DNA of 64,000 nt from Neocallimastix lanati (nom. inval.) (lineage: Eukaryota > Neocallimastigomycota > Neocallimastigomycetes > Neocallimastigales > Neocallimastigaceae): assembly GCA_016946835.1 (NCBI GenBank), contig JACVTC010000112.1, positions 237,501 to 301,500 on the forward strand. Reading direction: 5' to 3'. Position 1 is the first letter of the stretch, and every line of letters starts with the position of its first letter. A program made the translations under genes and the position numbers. Below the pieces are notes generated by a model. The model was given only the letters and a program-made list of their open reading frames with translations. It made no database searches and was not told where the DNA came from. Of the stretch, positions 24,259 to 37,168 are shown piece by piece.

Positions 24259-24801
24259 AGTAAATCCCTCCTGTGAGGAAAACCGGATAATGGTTCAATG
24301 ACAGAGTTGCACCAGAAATTATCTATAAAGTAAAATTATATATATATATATTTTTTTTATTTTTATAATATGAATTATATTATTATTATTATTATTATGG
24401 ATTATTATTATAAATATATATATATACTAATTTTTAATTTTTATTTTATATATATTTTATTCATTTTTTTTAAAAAAAAAAAATTAAAATAATTATTTAA
24501 TAATATTACCCATTAATATAATTATTAGAATGCAATATATATATATATATAAATATATATTTTATCGTAATAAATTATATATTGTATTTTATATTAAGTT
24601 ATAAAAATATTTACATTAATAATTATACATAAATAATTAAAAATATTTTAGCAAAAGATTCATATACTACTACTTCACCATATATATATATATATTTTTT
24701 ATTTTTATTATTTTATTATTATAATTATTATAATTATTATTTTTTATAGAGGATATTCTATTTCTATTTTATTTTATTTCTGTATTAATATAAAGAAAAT
24801 T
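24259..24801. other. Short GC-richer relic then AT-rich 3' flank
   Basis: Bases 24259-24340 keep ordinary composition (AATCCCTCCTGTGAGG onward) without a recognisable gene. The rest is AT-only sequence downstream of the minus-strand glycosyltransferase-like gene. Confidence 0.4.
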
Positions 24802-26856
24802 TTATGATGACTTTAATTGTTTAGATTCTTCAATCATTTTTTCCTTTTGAAGACGTGTCAAGAAGCGTCTACCATCTAAATGTAATAGACACGGTTTACA
24901 ATAATAATTATTGGCTTGATTATTTTGATCCGATTTAAATTTATCTTTTGTAGTCTTATTTTTATTTATATCATCATTATCATCATGGTCATCATCATTT
25001 TCATTTTCATTTTTATTTTCATTTTCATCTATATTTGTATTAAGCTTATTTTTTTCCTGTTCGTTATAATTTTTTTTTTCAATTTTTTTTCTTTTTAGTT
25101 CTTTCTCTTCTTTTTCTCTTTCTTCATCTTTTGGAAAATACATCCAGGTACCGTATTTAGAATGAACTTCCATTCCGTGTTCTTTTATATCTTGAAGTTG
25201 AACATGACCAAATTTATCTTCAATAAAATCACCATTATAAATAACAGAACCTCTTCCAAAAACCAATTTTAAATAGTGTTGAACAGAAGCGATGTGCGTT
25301 TTATCATACCAAAAGAAAAGCGGTATAAGAGGAATTGGTAAGGAAGGATCTGGTGATAAAATTCTTGGAAGTGCTGGATCTGCACAACGTCTAGCGTAGG
25401 AGGTAACATGATTAGTGGCAAATCCGATATATTTAATACGATCTGAATAAGTTTCCATAGTATAAATAATTTTTGGTAGATCGATCTCAGTTTGAAATTT
25501 TAAATCATGTTGAATAATAATCACATAAGGTGTATCAATTTGCTTTAATGCTTCTCGAACTGCAAATCCAAAACCGACGCGTTGTTGGATACGAATAATC
25601 TTCGTTAGAGGAGTAATATAATTTATCTGTTGAGGAATAACTCTTTTCCAACGAGGTGTTTTATCATCAATTTTTAACATTTCACAAATTTCATTTTTTT
25701 TTATAAAAGAAATTTTATTTTCTGGAATATTAATGGTACAACTTTCTGGGTTAATATTATCTATTTTTAGATTAAAATCTATGGGACCAAAAAATAGTTT
25801 ATGTCTTTGGTTGTCTTTAGAAATTTCATTTTGAATTTTTCTTTTTTTACGAATTACTTCTTCTTTATTATTATTATTATTATTATTATTATCAACTATA
25901 TCCTGTTTCTTGATTTCATTATTATCTTGGTCAGGTCTTTAGTATTAAATAAATTAATTAAAATTAAAATTAAATTTTTATCAAAAATTTATTTGTTTAA
26001 TAATATATAAATATATAATTAATAATAAAATTTAATTCCAATAAAGTATTTTAAATTAAATAATAAATTATATTGTAAATTATATCATAATTATATATTT
26101 TGAAAAATAATATATACATATATAAATATATATTTTAAATTAGTTTATTATATGATGAATTAAATGAAATTAATATAAAAACACTTACATTGAATTGGCT
26201 GTTATATTACTGTAATATTCATTTTTTATTCGTTCTTGAACATTATAAATAAATTTATTATAGTTTTCAACTTCTTCATTTTTTATTTTACCTCCTTTAT
26301 AATTACTTTTTTTATATAATTTATATCCATCACAACTATTATTTAATAATCAATAGCAATTTTAATTATTTTATTTTATTTATTATTATTATTTTTTTTT
26401 ATTGTAGCAATTATTGAGAATCAATAGCAATTAAGAATTTAAGAATTTAGTATTAAAAAAATTATTTAATATATATATAATTAACAATGAAATTTAAATT
26501 AAATTGTTATATAATGTAATTTCTCATAAATAAAAAAAAGTTATTTTTCAAGTATATATATTTATAATAAAATTTAAATTAAATATATTTATCCTTTAAA
26601 GTAGTAAAAAAAAAAAAAGTAATTTTAAAAATATAAATGTTATTATTAAATATATATATATTAATACATACATTATAATTTTTTTACAATATTCAAGATT
26701 TTTTACATTTAAACAACCATCAAAAACTTCATCTATAATAGCTGTTGAAGGATTTGAACCTATTGGTGATGTAGTAAATAGTACTGTTATCTTATTAAAC
26801 AAATATTTTGGTTCATAAATTTCTTTCGGTATTATAAATTGTTTATTTTCATTCAT
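24802..26856 (-). CDS. Glycosyltransferase-like (GT2-type) protein, uncharacterised family
   Basis: Three exons on the minus strand: 26856-26672, 26335-26189 and 25936-24802. Both introns are phase 2 with GTATGT and GTAAGT donors, giving 488 residues. The start at 26856 (MNENKQF) is preferred over an in-frame ATG at 26898 that adds a poly-hydrophobic stretch. Near the N-terminus is LFTTSPIGSNPST. Across the first intron comes CKKIIICDGYK. Further on are QQRVGFGFAVREAL and VIIIQHDLKF, then FGRGSVIYNGDFIEDKFGH and KYGTWMYF. This order of nucleotide-binding-like D-G and Q-H-D motifs resembles small GT2-like proteins of fungi, algae and oomycetes. A long Asn/Asp/Glu/Lys-rich insert (about residues 385-455) precedes the conserved LHLDGRRFLTR end. 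No signal or membrane segment was seen. The reaction is not known. Confidence 0.72.
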
Positions 26857-27465
26857 TATGATAATATTTATAAAATTTTTAAATAAAAAAACAAACAAAC
26901 AAAAAAAAAAATTTTTTTTGATATATTTTGTCCAATTATTTTAATGGTAAGAAAAATGTATCATATAAAATTATATATAATTTTATAATATTACCAAATG
27001 TGCTTCAAATTATAATGTGGCGTATCACGATAAGTGGCGTTAAATAAAACAAACTTTATTTTTCTTTTTTCATATTTATATAAAACTAAATATTTCCGAA
27101 AAAAGAATAAATAGGTGTAAATTTACATTCTAAAATATTTCTCTATGTGATTTTATTGTGTATATATATCATATTATTAGTAATAAAACATTTTTTTTTT
27201 TTTTTTATTTTTTTTTCAATGATACAATTTTTAATAAATAAATAAACTAAAAAAATATAATAAATAAGGTGTTACTAAAATTTCATTACTGACCTTCTTT
27301 ATTGAATAAGTGCTCCAATATAAAGTATTCATATTTATTAATCCTTTAGGGTATCTCTATATTGGAACACCTCATTTTCTATTACAATACTTTTGAATTA
27401 TCTTTTTATTTTATTTTTTTATTTTTTATCTCATTTTATCTTCTTTATTTTTAGATGAAAATTAT
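26857..27465. other. AT-rich intergenic region with a short inverted repeat
   Basis: This is the upstream flank of the glycosyltransferase-like gene. A short GC-richer patch at about 26998-27050 contains AATGTGGCG, reminiscent of the MULE termini. An inverted repeat lies at 27310-27325 and 27355-27370. No gene was recognised. Confidence 0.45.
27310..27370. repeat. 61-bp hairpin / miniature inverted repeat
   Basis: GTGCTCCAATATAAAG (27310-27325) and CTCTATATTGGAACAC (27355-27370) are reverse complements at 14 of 16 positions, with a 29-base loop. It may be the core of a miniature element or a chance hairpin. Confidence 0.55.
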
Positions 27466-27481
27466 ATTTATATTTTATTCG

Positions 27482-27545
27482 TAAATGATAATTTGTTCTT
27501 TTCCACGATTGATTTCACTAATTCAAAATTTATGCTTTCTTCCAT
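27482..27545 (-). pseudogene. Isolated N-terminal fragment of a MULE/FLYWCH transposase
   Basis: On the minus strand from 27545, with one shift, the sequence reads ISEINRGKEQIII. The start of the transposase at 33.5 kb reads ISETNRGKEQIII, and the initiator ATG is in the corresponding place. The match stops after about 20 residues at a TAA. This is a third or fourth copy of the family, reduced to its first codons. Confidence 0.68.
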
Positions 27546-27687
27546 TTTTTAATTAAAATTTTTAATTAAAATTTCTAAAAAGAGTATTTAATTGTATAGG
27601 CATTAAAAAGTGTTTATGAAATTATTTTATTTATTTATTTATTATTATTATTAACTATTATTCTTAAAATATTTATTTATTTGTTTT

Positions 27688-27950
<263 letters not shown>

Positions 27951-28139
27951 ATTATAAAGAATAGACTTATTTTTGCCAAAAATCATTTAGAAGAAATTAA
28001 ATAAAAATTAAGTTAAAATTAAATATTTTTAATGAGATTTATAACGCTAGTATTTATAAAAAAAATTGATGATTTTGTATTAAGAATTGTTTGTTATCCG
28101 CATTTTCTTTTATTAAATAAAAAGATTAGAATAAAAAAT

Positions 28140-28770
28140 AATGGTAGGATTTTTCTTTTAATTACTGAGCTTTTAATATTCAATTGGTATTGGTAAAGAA
28201 AATTCTATTTGTAAATTGTTGGATAATCATATTAATTTGAATGCAAAAAAATGAAGTCAATATAAATCCAATGGAAATTGCAGTTACTATTGAAAATAAA
28301 ACTGTAAATGATTTAATTAGCACATATTATAATACCGAAATTTTACTTATGCATGTTACCAAGGAGATAGTGAAGCAATAAAAACTATACTTTAAGCTTA
28401 TCATGATGATATTAATAAAAAAGAATGGATAAAGAAAAAGGTACACCTTTAATGATATTAATTAAATGTAAAGACTATAAAAATGTAAAATCATTAATTG
28501 AAAATAACACTGATTTTCAATATATTCAGTAAAGATAGAAATACTCCTTTGGTAATGTAAATTTTGTTAATACATTATTAAATAATCATATAAATCTGGA
28601 TAAAAAAGAATAATTTCAATAGAAATTCATTAGATATATCATATTTCAATGGAAATCATGCCATTATTAACTTGATAATAATTATTTTCTTTGATAAATT
28701 CTATTTATCACTTACTAATGAATATGAGGAAATAATAAAAATAAAAATTTTTGAAAAATTATAAATAACA
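28140..28770 (+). pseudogene. Ankyrin-repeat protein pseudogene
   Basis: Several broken plus-strand frames show ankyrin-repeat signatures: a piece like YQGDSEAIKTIL, then KKGTPLMILIKCKDYKNV with KSLIENN, then KDRNTPLV, then VNTLLNNHINLDKKE, and NRNSLDISYFNGNHAIINL. The order and about 33-residue spacing suit consecutive repeats. Stops and shifts separate every unit, no start codon fits, and no intron pattern restores the frame. The remnant ends near KIFEKL-stop at about 28763. The parent gene's role is unknown. Confidence 0.68.
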
Positions 28771-29010
28771 TAATTTAAAAAATTAATAGAATAAATCCAA
28801 TATTACAAATTTATTATTTAAGAATAAAATTTAATTTTAAAATATTATAAATTAAATTTTTTATTGATAAAATGAAAAAATAATTTACTAGAACTGAACA
28901 CATTTTTAAATAGAAAAAGTAAAATAATAATTATAGTTTTTTATTAGATACACCTAATTATTAATATAATTAAAATATTTAAAAAAGATGCAAAATGGGA
29001 TAATTCAAAT

Positions 29011-29100
29011 AAATAATAAATGTAAATAATAAATAATAAAAAAATAATAAATAATAAATAATAAATAATAAATAATAAATAATAAATAATAAATAATAAT
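29011..29100. repeat. Heptamer array (AATAATA)n just left of the MULE
   Basis: An approximately 90-bp array of the 7-base unit AATAATA ends about 55 bases before the left target duplication of the MULE. The same unit makes the large array on the other side at 34650-35325. Confidence 0.85.
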
Positions 29101-29684
29101 ATATAATTGAATATAAAATAAAAAATAATAAATAATTGAATAATAAATGATAACTGTCCTAAAAGGGGGTGGTGCGTTTCGGAATGTGGCTTTAAATATT
29201 TTTACATAAATTTTCATTTCGGAATGTGGCTTATATTATTTTTTTTATAAATTTTTATTTATGAATATAATATTTAAATATTAAAATAAAATGGCACATA
29301 TAATTTCTTTGAAAAAATAATTATTAAAAATATTTAAAATGTGATATATTTCAAAAAAAATAATGATTTACATTCGCCATATTCTGAAAATTTTTATTTA
29401 TTTATTAATTTATTCATTTAATTATTTAATAATAATATTTAATAATATTTCTTTTTATACTATTTTCTAATTATAAAGTTTGTTTATTATATGGAAATAT
29501 AATAATTTACATTAATTTAAAATACTGTAAAAATTATAATAAAATTCATGTTAATATATATGAATATGCTATATCATTTATTTATTATATAATTTATTTG
29601 TTGCTAAATTCAGTTTTTATATTAATTTCATATCAATATCTTATTTATTTTATTTTATCATATTATATATTATTATTTCACTGC

Positions 29685-31195
29685 ATATTTATTTTATTTT
29701 ATTTTATTTTATTTTATTTCGATTGATACTTGCAATTTATTATAATTCACATATTTATTTTATTTTATTAGTACTTGTATTTTTATTATAATTCAAATAT
29801 TTATTTTGTTTTATTTTATTTTATTTTTATTAATACTTGTATTTTTATTATAATTCAAATAATTTTTTTATTTTATTTTATTTTATTTTATTTTATTTTA
29901 TTTTTATTAATACTTTATTCCTTTATATTACTTCACTATTTTATTTTATTTTATTTTATTTTATTTTATTTTATTTTATTTTATTTTATTTTATTTTATT
30001 TTATTTTATTTTATTTTATTTTATTTTATTTTATTTTATTTTATTTTATTTTATTTTATTTTATTTTATTTTATTTTATTTTATTTTATTTTATTCAATC
30101 TGTACTTCATATTTATATTTCAATATTTATTCATTTTATTTTATTTTATTTTATTTTATTTTATTTTATTTTATTTTATTTTATTTTATTTTATTTTATT
30201 TTATTTTATTTTATTTTATTTTATTTTATTTTATTCAATCTGTACTTCATATTTATATTTCAACTATTTATTTTATTTTATTCATTCTGTATTTCATATT
30301 TATATTTCAACTATTTATTTTATTTTATTCAATCTGTACTTTATATTTATATTTCAACTATTAATTTTATTTTATTCATCCTGTACTTTATATTTATATT
30401 TCAACTATTTATTTTATTTTATTCAATCTGTACTTCATATTTTTATTTCAACTATTTATTTTATTTTATTTTATTCAATCTGTACTTTATATTTATATTT
30501 CAACTATTAATTTTATTTTATTCATCCTGTACTTTATATTTATATTTCAACTATTTATTTTATTTTATTCATTCTGTACTTCATATTTATATTTCAACTA
30601 TTTATTTTATTTTATTCAATCTGTACTTTATATTTATATTTCAACTATTAATTTTATTTTATTCATCCTGTACTTTATATTTATATTTCAACTATTTATT
30701 TTATTTTATTCATTCTGTACTTCATATTTATATTTCAACTATTTATTTTATTTTATTCAATCTGTACTTTATATTTATATTTCAACTATTTATTTTATTT
30801 TATTCATTCTGTACTTCATATTTATATTTCAACTATTTATTTTATTTTATTCAATCTGTACTTCATATTTATATTTCAACTATTTATTTTATTTTATTCA
30901 TCCTGTACTTTATATTTATATTTCAACTATTTATTTTATTTTATTCATTCTGTACTTCATATTTATATTTCAACTATTTATTTTATTTTATTCAATCTGT
31001 ACTTTATATTTATATTTCAACTATATATTTTATTTTATTTTATTCAATCTGTACTTCATATTTATATTTCAACTATTTATTTTATTTTATTCATTCTGTA
31101 TTTCATATTTATATTTCAACTATTTATTTTATTTTATTCAATTTGTACTTTATATTTATATTTCAACTATTTATTTTATTTTATTTTATTTTATA
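29685..31195. repeat. Satellite: (TTTTA)n blocks with a ~30-bp spacer
   Basis: About 1.5 kb of TTTTA pentamers is interrupted about 20 times by a spacer containing CAATCTGTACTTCATATTTA (or CATTCTGTA / CATCCTGTA variants) and ending TTCAACTATTTA. From about 30230 the period settles at roughly 45-50 bp. Another spacer, AATACTTTATTCCTTTATATT followed by ACTTCACTATT, is at about 29905-29940. Reverse complements of both spacers recur at 43.4-45.0 kb. The 490-codon open frame through it reflects the pentamer phase and is not a gene. Confidence 0.92.
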
Positions 31196-32047
31196 TACTT
31201 ATACTTCTATATTATTACATTCTATATTTTTTTCATTTTATTTTTAAATATTCTTTTTAAAATTCTTATTTCCTTTTTAATATTTTTTTATCTAATATTT
31301 TAAATAAATTTTATATAATACGAAAATCTTTTTTACTCAGGAGCATTATATTTAACTTGATAAGGAAAGATTATTTGAAAATTTAATTATAAATATTAAA
31401 TTAAAACTTTTTTTAGTAATAGTAATAATAACAATAACATTTTTAAACATAAATTTCTATTAAATAATAAATAAATTATTTTAGATATTTATATTATACA
31501 AATCTAATAAACTAACAAAAAGAGCATTACTATTTTTACAAATAGTAAAGTTTTTTTAGAAAGCCTGATAGAAATAATTTAAAATATTAATTATTTTCTT
31601 TTATAAGTATTATAATACTTAAATATCATTATATATATTTAAAATGTATATTTGAATATTTATTAAAAATATGAAATATACATTAAATATATTTTTAAAA
31701 AATATATTAATTTAATAATTGGTTTATTTTATAAAAATTATTTATTTATTTATTAATTTACTACAATATAAAATAAAAATAATGAGAAATGCAATACATT
31801 CATATTTTTAATATTTTATAATACTAATATATAATAATAAAGACATCTTTTAATTTTATTTAATAATATTTAATTAAGTAAAAAATATTTAAAATAAATT
31901 TATAAAAAAAATTTTTTTTTAATATTTTTAAGCTAACCCTATCAATAAATATTAAATAAATTTAAATATTGAATTTCTTATTAAATAAAAAAATTTAATT
32001 TTCAATTAATTGTAATTATGATTTTGAAAGGATTTTAATAATTATTT
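31196..32047. other. AT-rich 3' flank of the MULE transposase
   Basis: No gene was seen; the sequence is AT-only and lies between the satellite and the stop codon of the transposase. Confidence 0.5.
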
Positions 32048-33501
32048 TTATTTTGTTTTATTAAAATTAATGATTTCATTATTCAATCTAATTAAACAAT
32101 TAAACCAATTTTCGATGATATCATTTTTACTACATCCAATATTTTTTAATTCGGCTTCCATATTTTTATAATATTCAACTAAAATATTAATGTCATCGAC
32201 CCTTTCTGATATTCTGCTCTTTTTTCTCCAAATTCCTTTAATTCTCATATGGTAATCATAGTAAGATTTGGATTCTTCAAATTGTATTGTATATATTAAT
32301 TTATAAAATGAAGGCTTTTTTACAAATAAATTTTTTAAATAACTGTTATAAGATTCTGAAGCATTATTTGTTATGTGGTCTATATTATTGTAATAATTCC
32401 AATATTTTATATTATAGATATTTAGAAATGTTTTCTCAAAATAATCTAAAAAATTCAAAAATTGGGAACAGGTAGATTTATATCTCATGCATGTATTTTT
32501 AATTTTATTAAAAATATCAGGTATGTATTCAATATTAATAAAACATAAATTAGAAATCGCTTTATAATAAGTATTTAAAATATTATGATCTTTCACTTCC
32601 TTGTAACATAATTTATTTTTTTTTTTGTCATTAATAATCTTTTATAATGCCAAAAACAATATTTAATATTTATATTGGGAAAAATATTTTCCACTGCATT
32701 AGATATTCCTTTTTCAAAATCACAATGAAAAATTTTTTCTGAGAAATTAATATTTGCATTATATTTAATTATATTTTTTTTTATTTCATTAAATAATATT
32801 TCGTAAGTTGTTTGTTCTTTGTTTTTTAATATTGACATGGAAGTAGTGTAAAAACAATTTAATTCTGTAACATAAGTTCTGGTAATGAATACTTGATAAC
32901 TATTAGTTGGAGCTATTAAAAATGTACCATCAGCAAATATATGTTTATTCTCCATAAATAATTTTGCTTGGAATGGTGATTGAAAAATTATTATATTAGA
33001 ATTTTTGAATATCATAAAGTATTCACCTCTTATTGTTTTATAATATTCAGATACATTAGGAACTTCATCAAATGTTTTTACATTAGGAAATAATTGTTTG
33101 TTTTTATATCTTGTTATTTGGGATTTAATTGTTTTATATTCAGGGCATATATATCCTATTTCTTGAGAAATTTTATCAAATATGCGTTTTGATTTTATAT
33201 CAGAAGGAATCAAACTTTTTTTTATTTCATCTTTAATTTTATGTTTTATTAATGATTTGGATGCATTAATTTCATTACCAGGATGATTATGTAAAGAATC
33301 ATAATTTAAAACCTCTTTATTATCATTTAAAATAATAAAAGACTTACATTTATTTAATGTTTTATATTCTGTACATCTATATATTTTTGTATTATCTTTT
33401 TTTAATTTTGAAAAATTATATTTAAATTTTCGATCTATAATTATTTGCTCTTTTCCTCGATTTGTTTCACTTATATCAATTTTTAGATTTCCCTCCATCA
33501 A
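32048..33501 (-). pseudogene. FLYWCH zinc-finger MULE transposase with one frameshift
   Basis: Two overlapping minus-strand frames, 33501-32593 and 32596-32048, make one transposase of about 480 residues. The frame changes in an 11-base T run at 32616-32626 (poly-A on the coding strand). Residues about 28-75 form a FLYWCH-type finger (Y-R-C, N-K-C, then H-N-H). A MULE domain follows: ADGTF (first Asp) in IFADGTFLIAP, FHCDFEKGIS (second Asp), NIKYCFWHYKR, and after the shift HITNNASESYNSYLKNLF with the likely catalytic Glu. The relic at 52.7 kb reads straight through the shifted region, which places the lesion in this copy. It lies inside a TIR-bounded element, so its natural role is cutting and moving that element. 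Confidence 0.87.
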
Positions 33502-34389
33502 AATTTTTAATATAAATATTAATAAATATGAAAATATTTATTTTTTATTTTTTATTTAATATGTATTTTCAATTTTTTTTAAAAATTACAATTATAAATA
33601 TAAAAATATTTTATTTTATTTCAAGAAAATTATTAAAAAAATATTTATCTTTTTTTTTATTTTATTTTTTCATTATAAAATAAAATATTTATTTAATTAT
33701 TATTTATTTATATAATAAAAAATTACAGTTATAAATATAAATAAATATGAAAATATTTTATTTTATTTCAAGAAAATTACTAATAAAATATTTTATTTCA
33801 AGAAAATTACTAAAAAAATATTTATCTTTTCTTTTTTTTATTTTATTTTTTCATTATAAAATAAAATATTTATTTAATTATTATTTATTTATATAATAAA
33901 AAATTACAGTTATAAATATAAATAAATATGAAAATATTTTATTTTATTTCAAGAAAATTACTAATAAAATATTTTATTTCAAGAAAATTACTAAAAAAAT
34001 ATTTATCTTTTCTTTTTTTTATTTTATTTTTTTATTATAAAAAAAAAATATTTATTTAATTATTATTTATTTATTTATTTATTTATTTATATAATAAAAA
34101 ATTACAGTTATAAATATAAATAAAAATGAAAATATTTTATTTTATTTTTTTTGTATTTTATTTTTTTAATCTTTTTTATTTTTTTTATTTTTTTTTTATT
34201 TTTAATTTTTTTTATTTTTTTATTTTTTTTATTTTTTTATTTTTTTATTTTTTTTATTTTTTTATTTTTTTATATTTTTATTTTTTATTATCAAATATAT
34301 ATTAAATTATGAAATTATTATAAAATAAAATATTTATTTAATTATTATTTAATTATTTATTTATATAAAAAATTTTATATATAATACGC
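33502..34389. other. AT-rich leader of the MULE with direct repeats
   Basis: Upstream of the transposase start, a block of about 170 bases containing AAATTACAGTTATAAATATA is repeated at about 33720, 33900 and 34096. The repeats are separated by TTTTATTT tracts and followed by a T-rich stretch. No other gene was seen. Confidence 0.6.
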
Positions 34390-34649
34390 CATCTCAAAAA
34401 GCATGTGGCTTATATCTATTCACGTGCGGTTCCGAAACGCGCTCTCCCCGTCCTAAAATTATGTATATAATAATTATTGATGCACGTGATTTACATGAAT
34501 CTAATGTGGCACAAATGATGAATTGTTAAATACATAAAATGCTCACGGTAATATTTACATAAGAATAGAGGTTTAATTCCTAATAAATAAAAATAAATAA
34601 ACAACATTAAAATTTATTAATCATAAATATAAACAAATAATAATACATA

Positions 34650-35325
34650 ATAAACAATAAACAATAAATAATAAATAATAAATAATAAACAATAAATAAT
34701 AAATAATAAATAATAAATAATAAATAATAAATAATAAATAATAAATAATAAATAATAAATAATAAATAATAAATAATAATAATAAATAATAAATAATAAA
34801 TAATAAATAATAAATAATAAATAATAAATAATAAATAATAAATAATAATAATAAATAATAAATAATAAATAATAAATAATAAATAATAAATAATAAATAA
34901 TAAATAATAAATAATAAATAATAAATAATAAATAATAAATAATAAATAATAAATAATAAATAATAAATAATAAATAATAAATAATAAATAATAAATAATA
35001 AATAATAAATAATAAATAATAAATAATAAATAAATAAATAATAAATAATAAATAATAATTAAATAAATAATAAATAATAAATAATAATTAAATAAATAAT
35101 AAATAATAAATAATAAATAATAAATAATAAATAATAAATAATAAATAATAAATAATAAATAATAAATAATAAATAATAAATAATAAATAATAAATAATAA
35201 ATAATAAATAATAAATAATAAATAATAAATAATAAATAATAAATAATAAATAATAAATAATAAATAATAAATAATAAATAATAAATAATAAATAATAAAT
35301 AAATAAATAATAAATAATAAATAAA
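34650..35325. repeat. Large heptamer array (AATAATA)n just right of the MULE
   Basis: About 670 bp of the 7-base unit AATAATA with rare phase slips (AATAAATAAATAATA) lies about 190 bases beyond the right target duplication. Minus-strand frames through it give a false Tyr-Leu-Phe-Ile periodic protein. Confidence 0.92.
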
Positions 35326-37098
35326 TGTATAAATAAATAAAAATTTAATATATCAATGTAACCAGTAAAATATAATAAAATAAAGTTAATGATTAAAAAT
35401 TGATTATAATAAAAAAAAAATCTGTTACACAATTTTTAATATAAATTTTATAATACTATGGAAAAAGTATAATTATTATTAAAATATTTATTAATTAATT
35501 AATAATCCTTTTTTAGTGTTTTATATATTAATAAAATGAAAATATTAAATACCCTTCAACAATACTAATAAAATTAAAATGCCAATTTAAATATTAATTT
35601 TAAGTATTACTAATATTAAAATAATAATAGAATATGTTAAAAGATATTTATTTATATTTATTTAAATAAAGAATTAAATATTGTTTATTTATTATTTACA
35701 TTCAATAGTAATACAAATTGTAAATATAATACATTTTACAATATTTATTATAGTATAAGAAAAGAAATTATCTGATGATCTTGTATTATTTTGTAAAATA
35801 AAAAATTTTTGACATTTATTATTCAACACAATGAAATTTATTTATTAATATTTATTATTTTATAATAAACGAAGATTATTATTTAGAATTTTTTATTATT
35901 ATATTATAATAATAAATAATAATAATAAATAATAATAAATAATAAATAATAATAAATAATTATAATAATAAATAATAATTATAATAATAAAAAGGAAATT
36001 TAAGATATTTGTTAATCAGAAAAGCTATTACTAATTTGGTCCATTTATGTAAATTAAATACACTCTATATACTCTTTTATTTCACTATAACAATTAAAAA
36101 TTTAATTCTAATTATTTAATATTAATATAAATGGTAATAATTATATATATACACTCACTGTTATTAATTTGGTCATTTATTAACATTTTACTTTTATTAA
36201 CTATATTATATATCATTATATCATACTAAGAATATTTGAAATAGATAATTACAATAGATCAAAAATGTTTATTTGAAAACAGTAGCCATAAATATATAAA
36301 TAAATCTATCAAATAAAATAGTTTAAAACATAACATATATATATACATTAAATAATATTTTTGATGAAGATATAATTATAAATACTTTGTTTATTATTAT
36401 TTAATTTATGTTAATAATTATTTTTTTCATTTATTATTATTTAATTTATGATAATTATTATTTTTTTTATATTTCATGAAGAAGAGACTTTGACAGTGGA
36501 AAGCTTAAAATTTTAAAATAATTAATAAATCATATTACAAATAAACTTGTTTAATGCGTGGAGCAAAAAATGATTGGCTTAAACGAGCATTTATTTGAAT
36601 ATTCTTAATATATAGAAAAACAGATATGGAATAAAATAAAAAAAAAAGATTAAATTAGAAAAAATAAGACTTGATATTTTAATATAATTTTAATTTAATT
36701 TAAATTAATTTTTTCCATTGCACAAAAAAAACTTTTTGGTAAAAGGTTAAAATATATATAATTAATAATAAAATTATTCTCTTAATTAAAATATTATATA
36801 TTCTAATTATTTCTATTTATTTTGTGTAATTTTTATCTTTTTTATTTGTTTTTTGTTATTTTTTTATTTTTCTCATTCTTTCATTCTTTCATTCTTTCAT
36901 TCTTTCATTTTTTAAATAAAGGATGAATATATACGATCAATTTTTTATTTTATTTATTTTTATTTTTATTAATTTTAATTATTAAATAATATACTTATTC
37001 AAATTATATTTATATATTTTATTTTTGTAATTATGAATATTAAGCAATATAATATAATTCTTCAAAAATAAAAACTAAACATAAATATCTTTACAAAA

Positions 37099-37168
<70 letters not shown>

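Larger units (their letters stand above)
29165..34449 (-). mobile_element. Nearly complete FLYWCH/MULE DNA transposon with TIRs and 9-bp target duplication
   Basis: The left end reads GGGGGTGGTGCGTTTCGGAA from 29165. The right end, on the minus strand from 34449, reads GGGGAGAGCGCGTTTCGGAA. Immediately outside both ends is the direct repeat GTCCTAAAA (29156-29164 and 34450-34458), a 9-base target duplication as expected for Mutator-like elements. A second ATTTCGGAATGTGGCTT block lies at 29209-29233 as a subterminal repeat. The element is 5285 bp. It holds a satellite array in its left half and a transposase on the minus strand in its right half. The transposase has a frameshift, so the copy is probably non-autonomous unless the shift is a sequencing error. 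Confidence 0.85.

Noticed and set aside
21847-24267. Target duplication around the decayed MULE
   Set aside because: The nine bases outside each end (ACGTTTAAA and AGTAAATCC) do not match.
26857-26898. Upstream in-frame ATG for the glycosyltransferase-like gene
   Set aside because: It would add only a Phe/Ile-rich stretch from AT tracts; the ATG at 26856 begins the charged, conserved region.
29685-31195. CRISPR-like regular repeat with spacers
   Set aside because: Spacers are all the same sequence and the repeats are pentamers of variable number: a composite satellite in a eukaryotic genome, not a CRISPR array.
29775-31247. 490-codon open frame of Leu/Phe/Ile/Tyr repeats
   Set aside because: It is the TTTTA/spacer satellite read in phase; the pentamer has no stop in this frame. 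No start context, domain or non-repeat core.
35088-35432. Tyr-Leu-Phe-Ile periodic frame on the minus strand
   Set aside because: Heptamer array; 7-base units give a 7-residue period.
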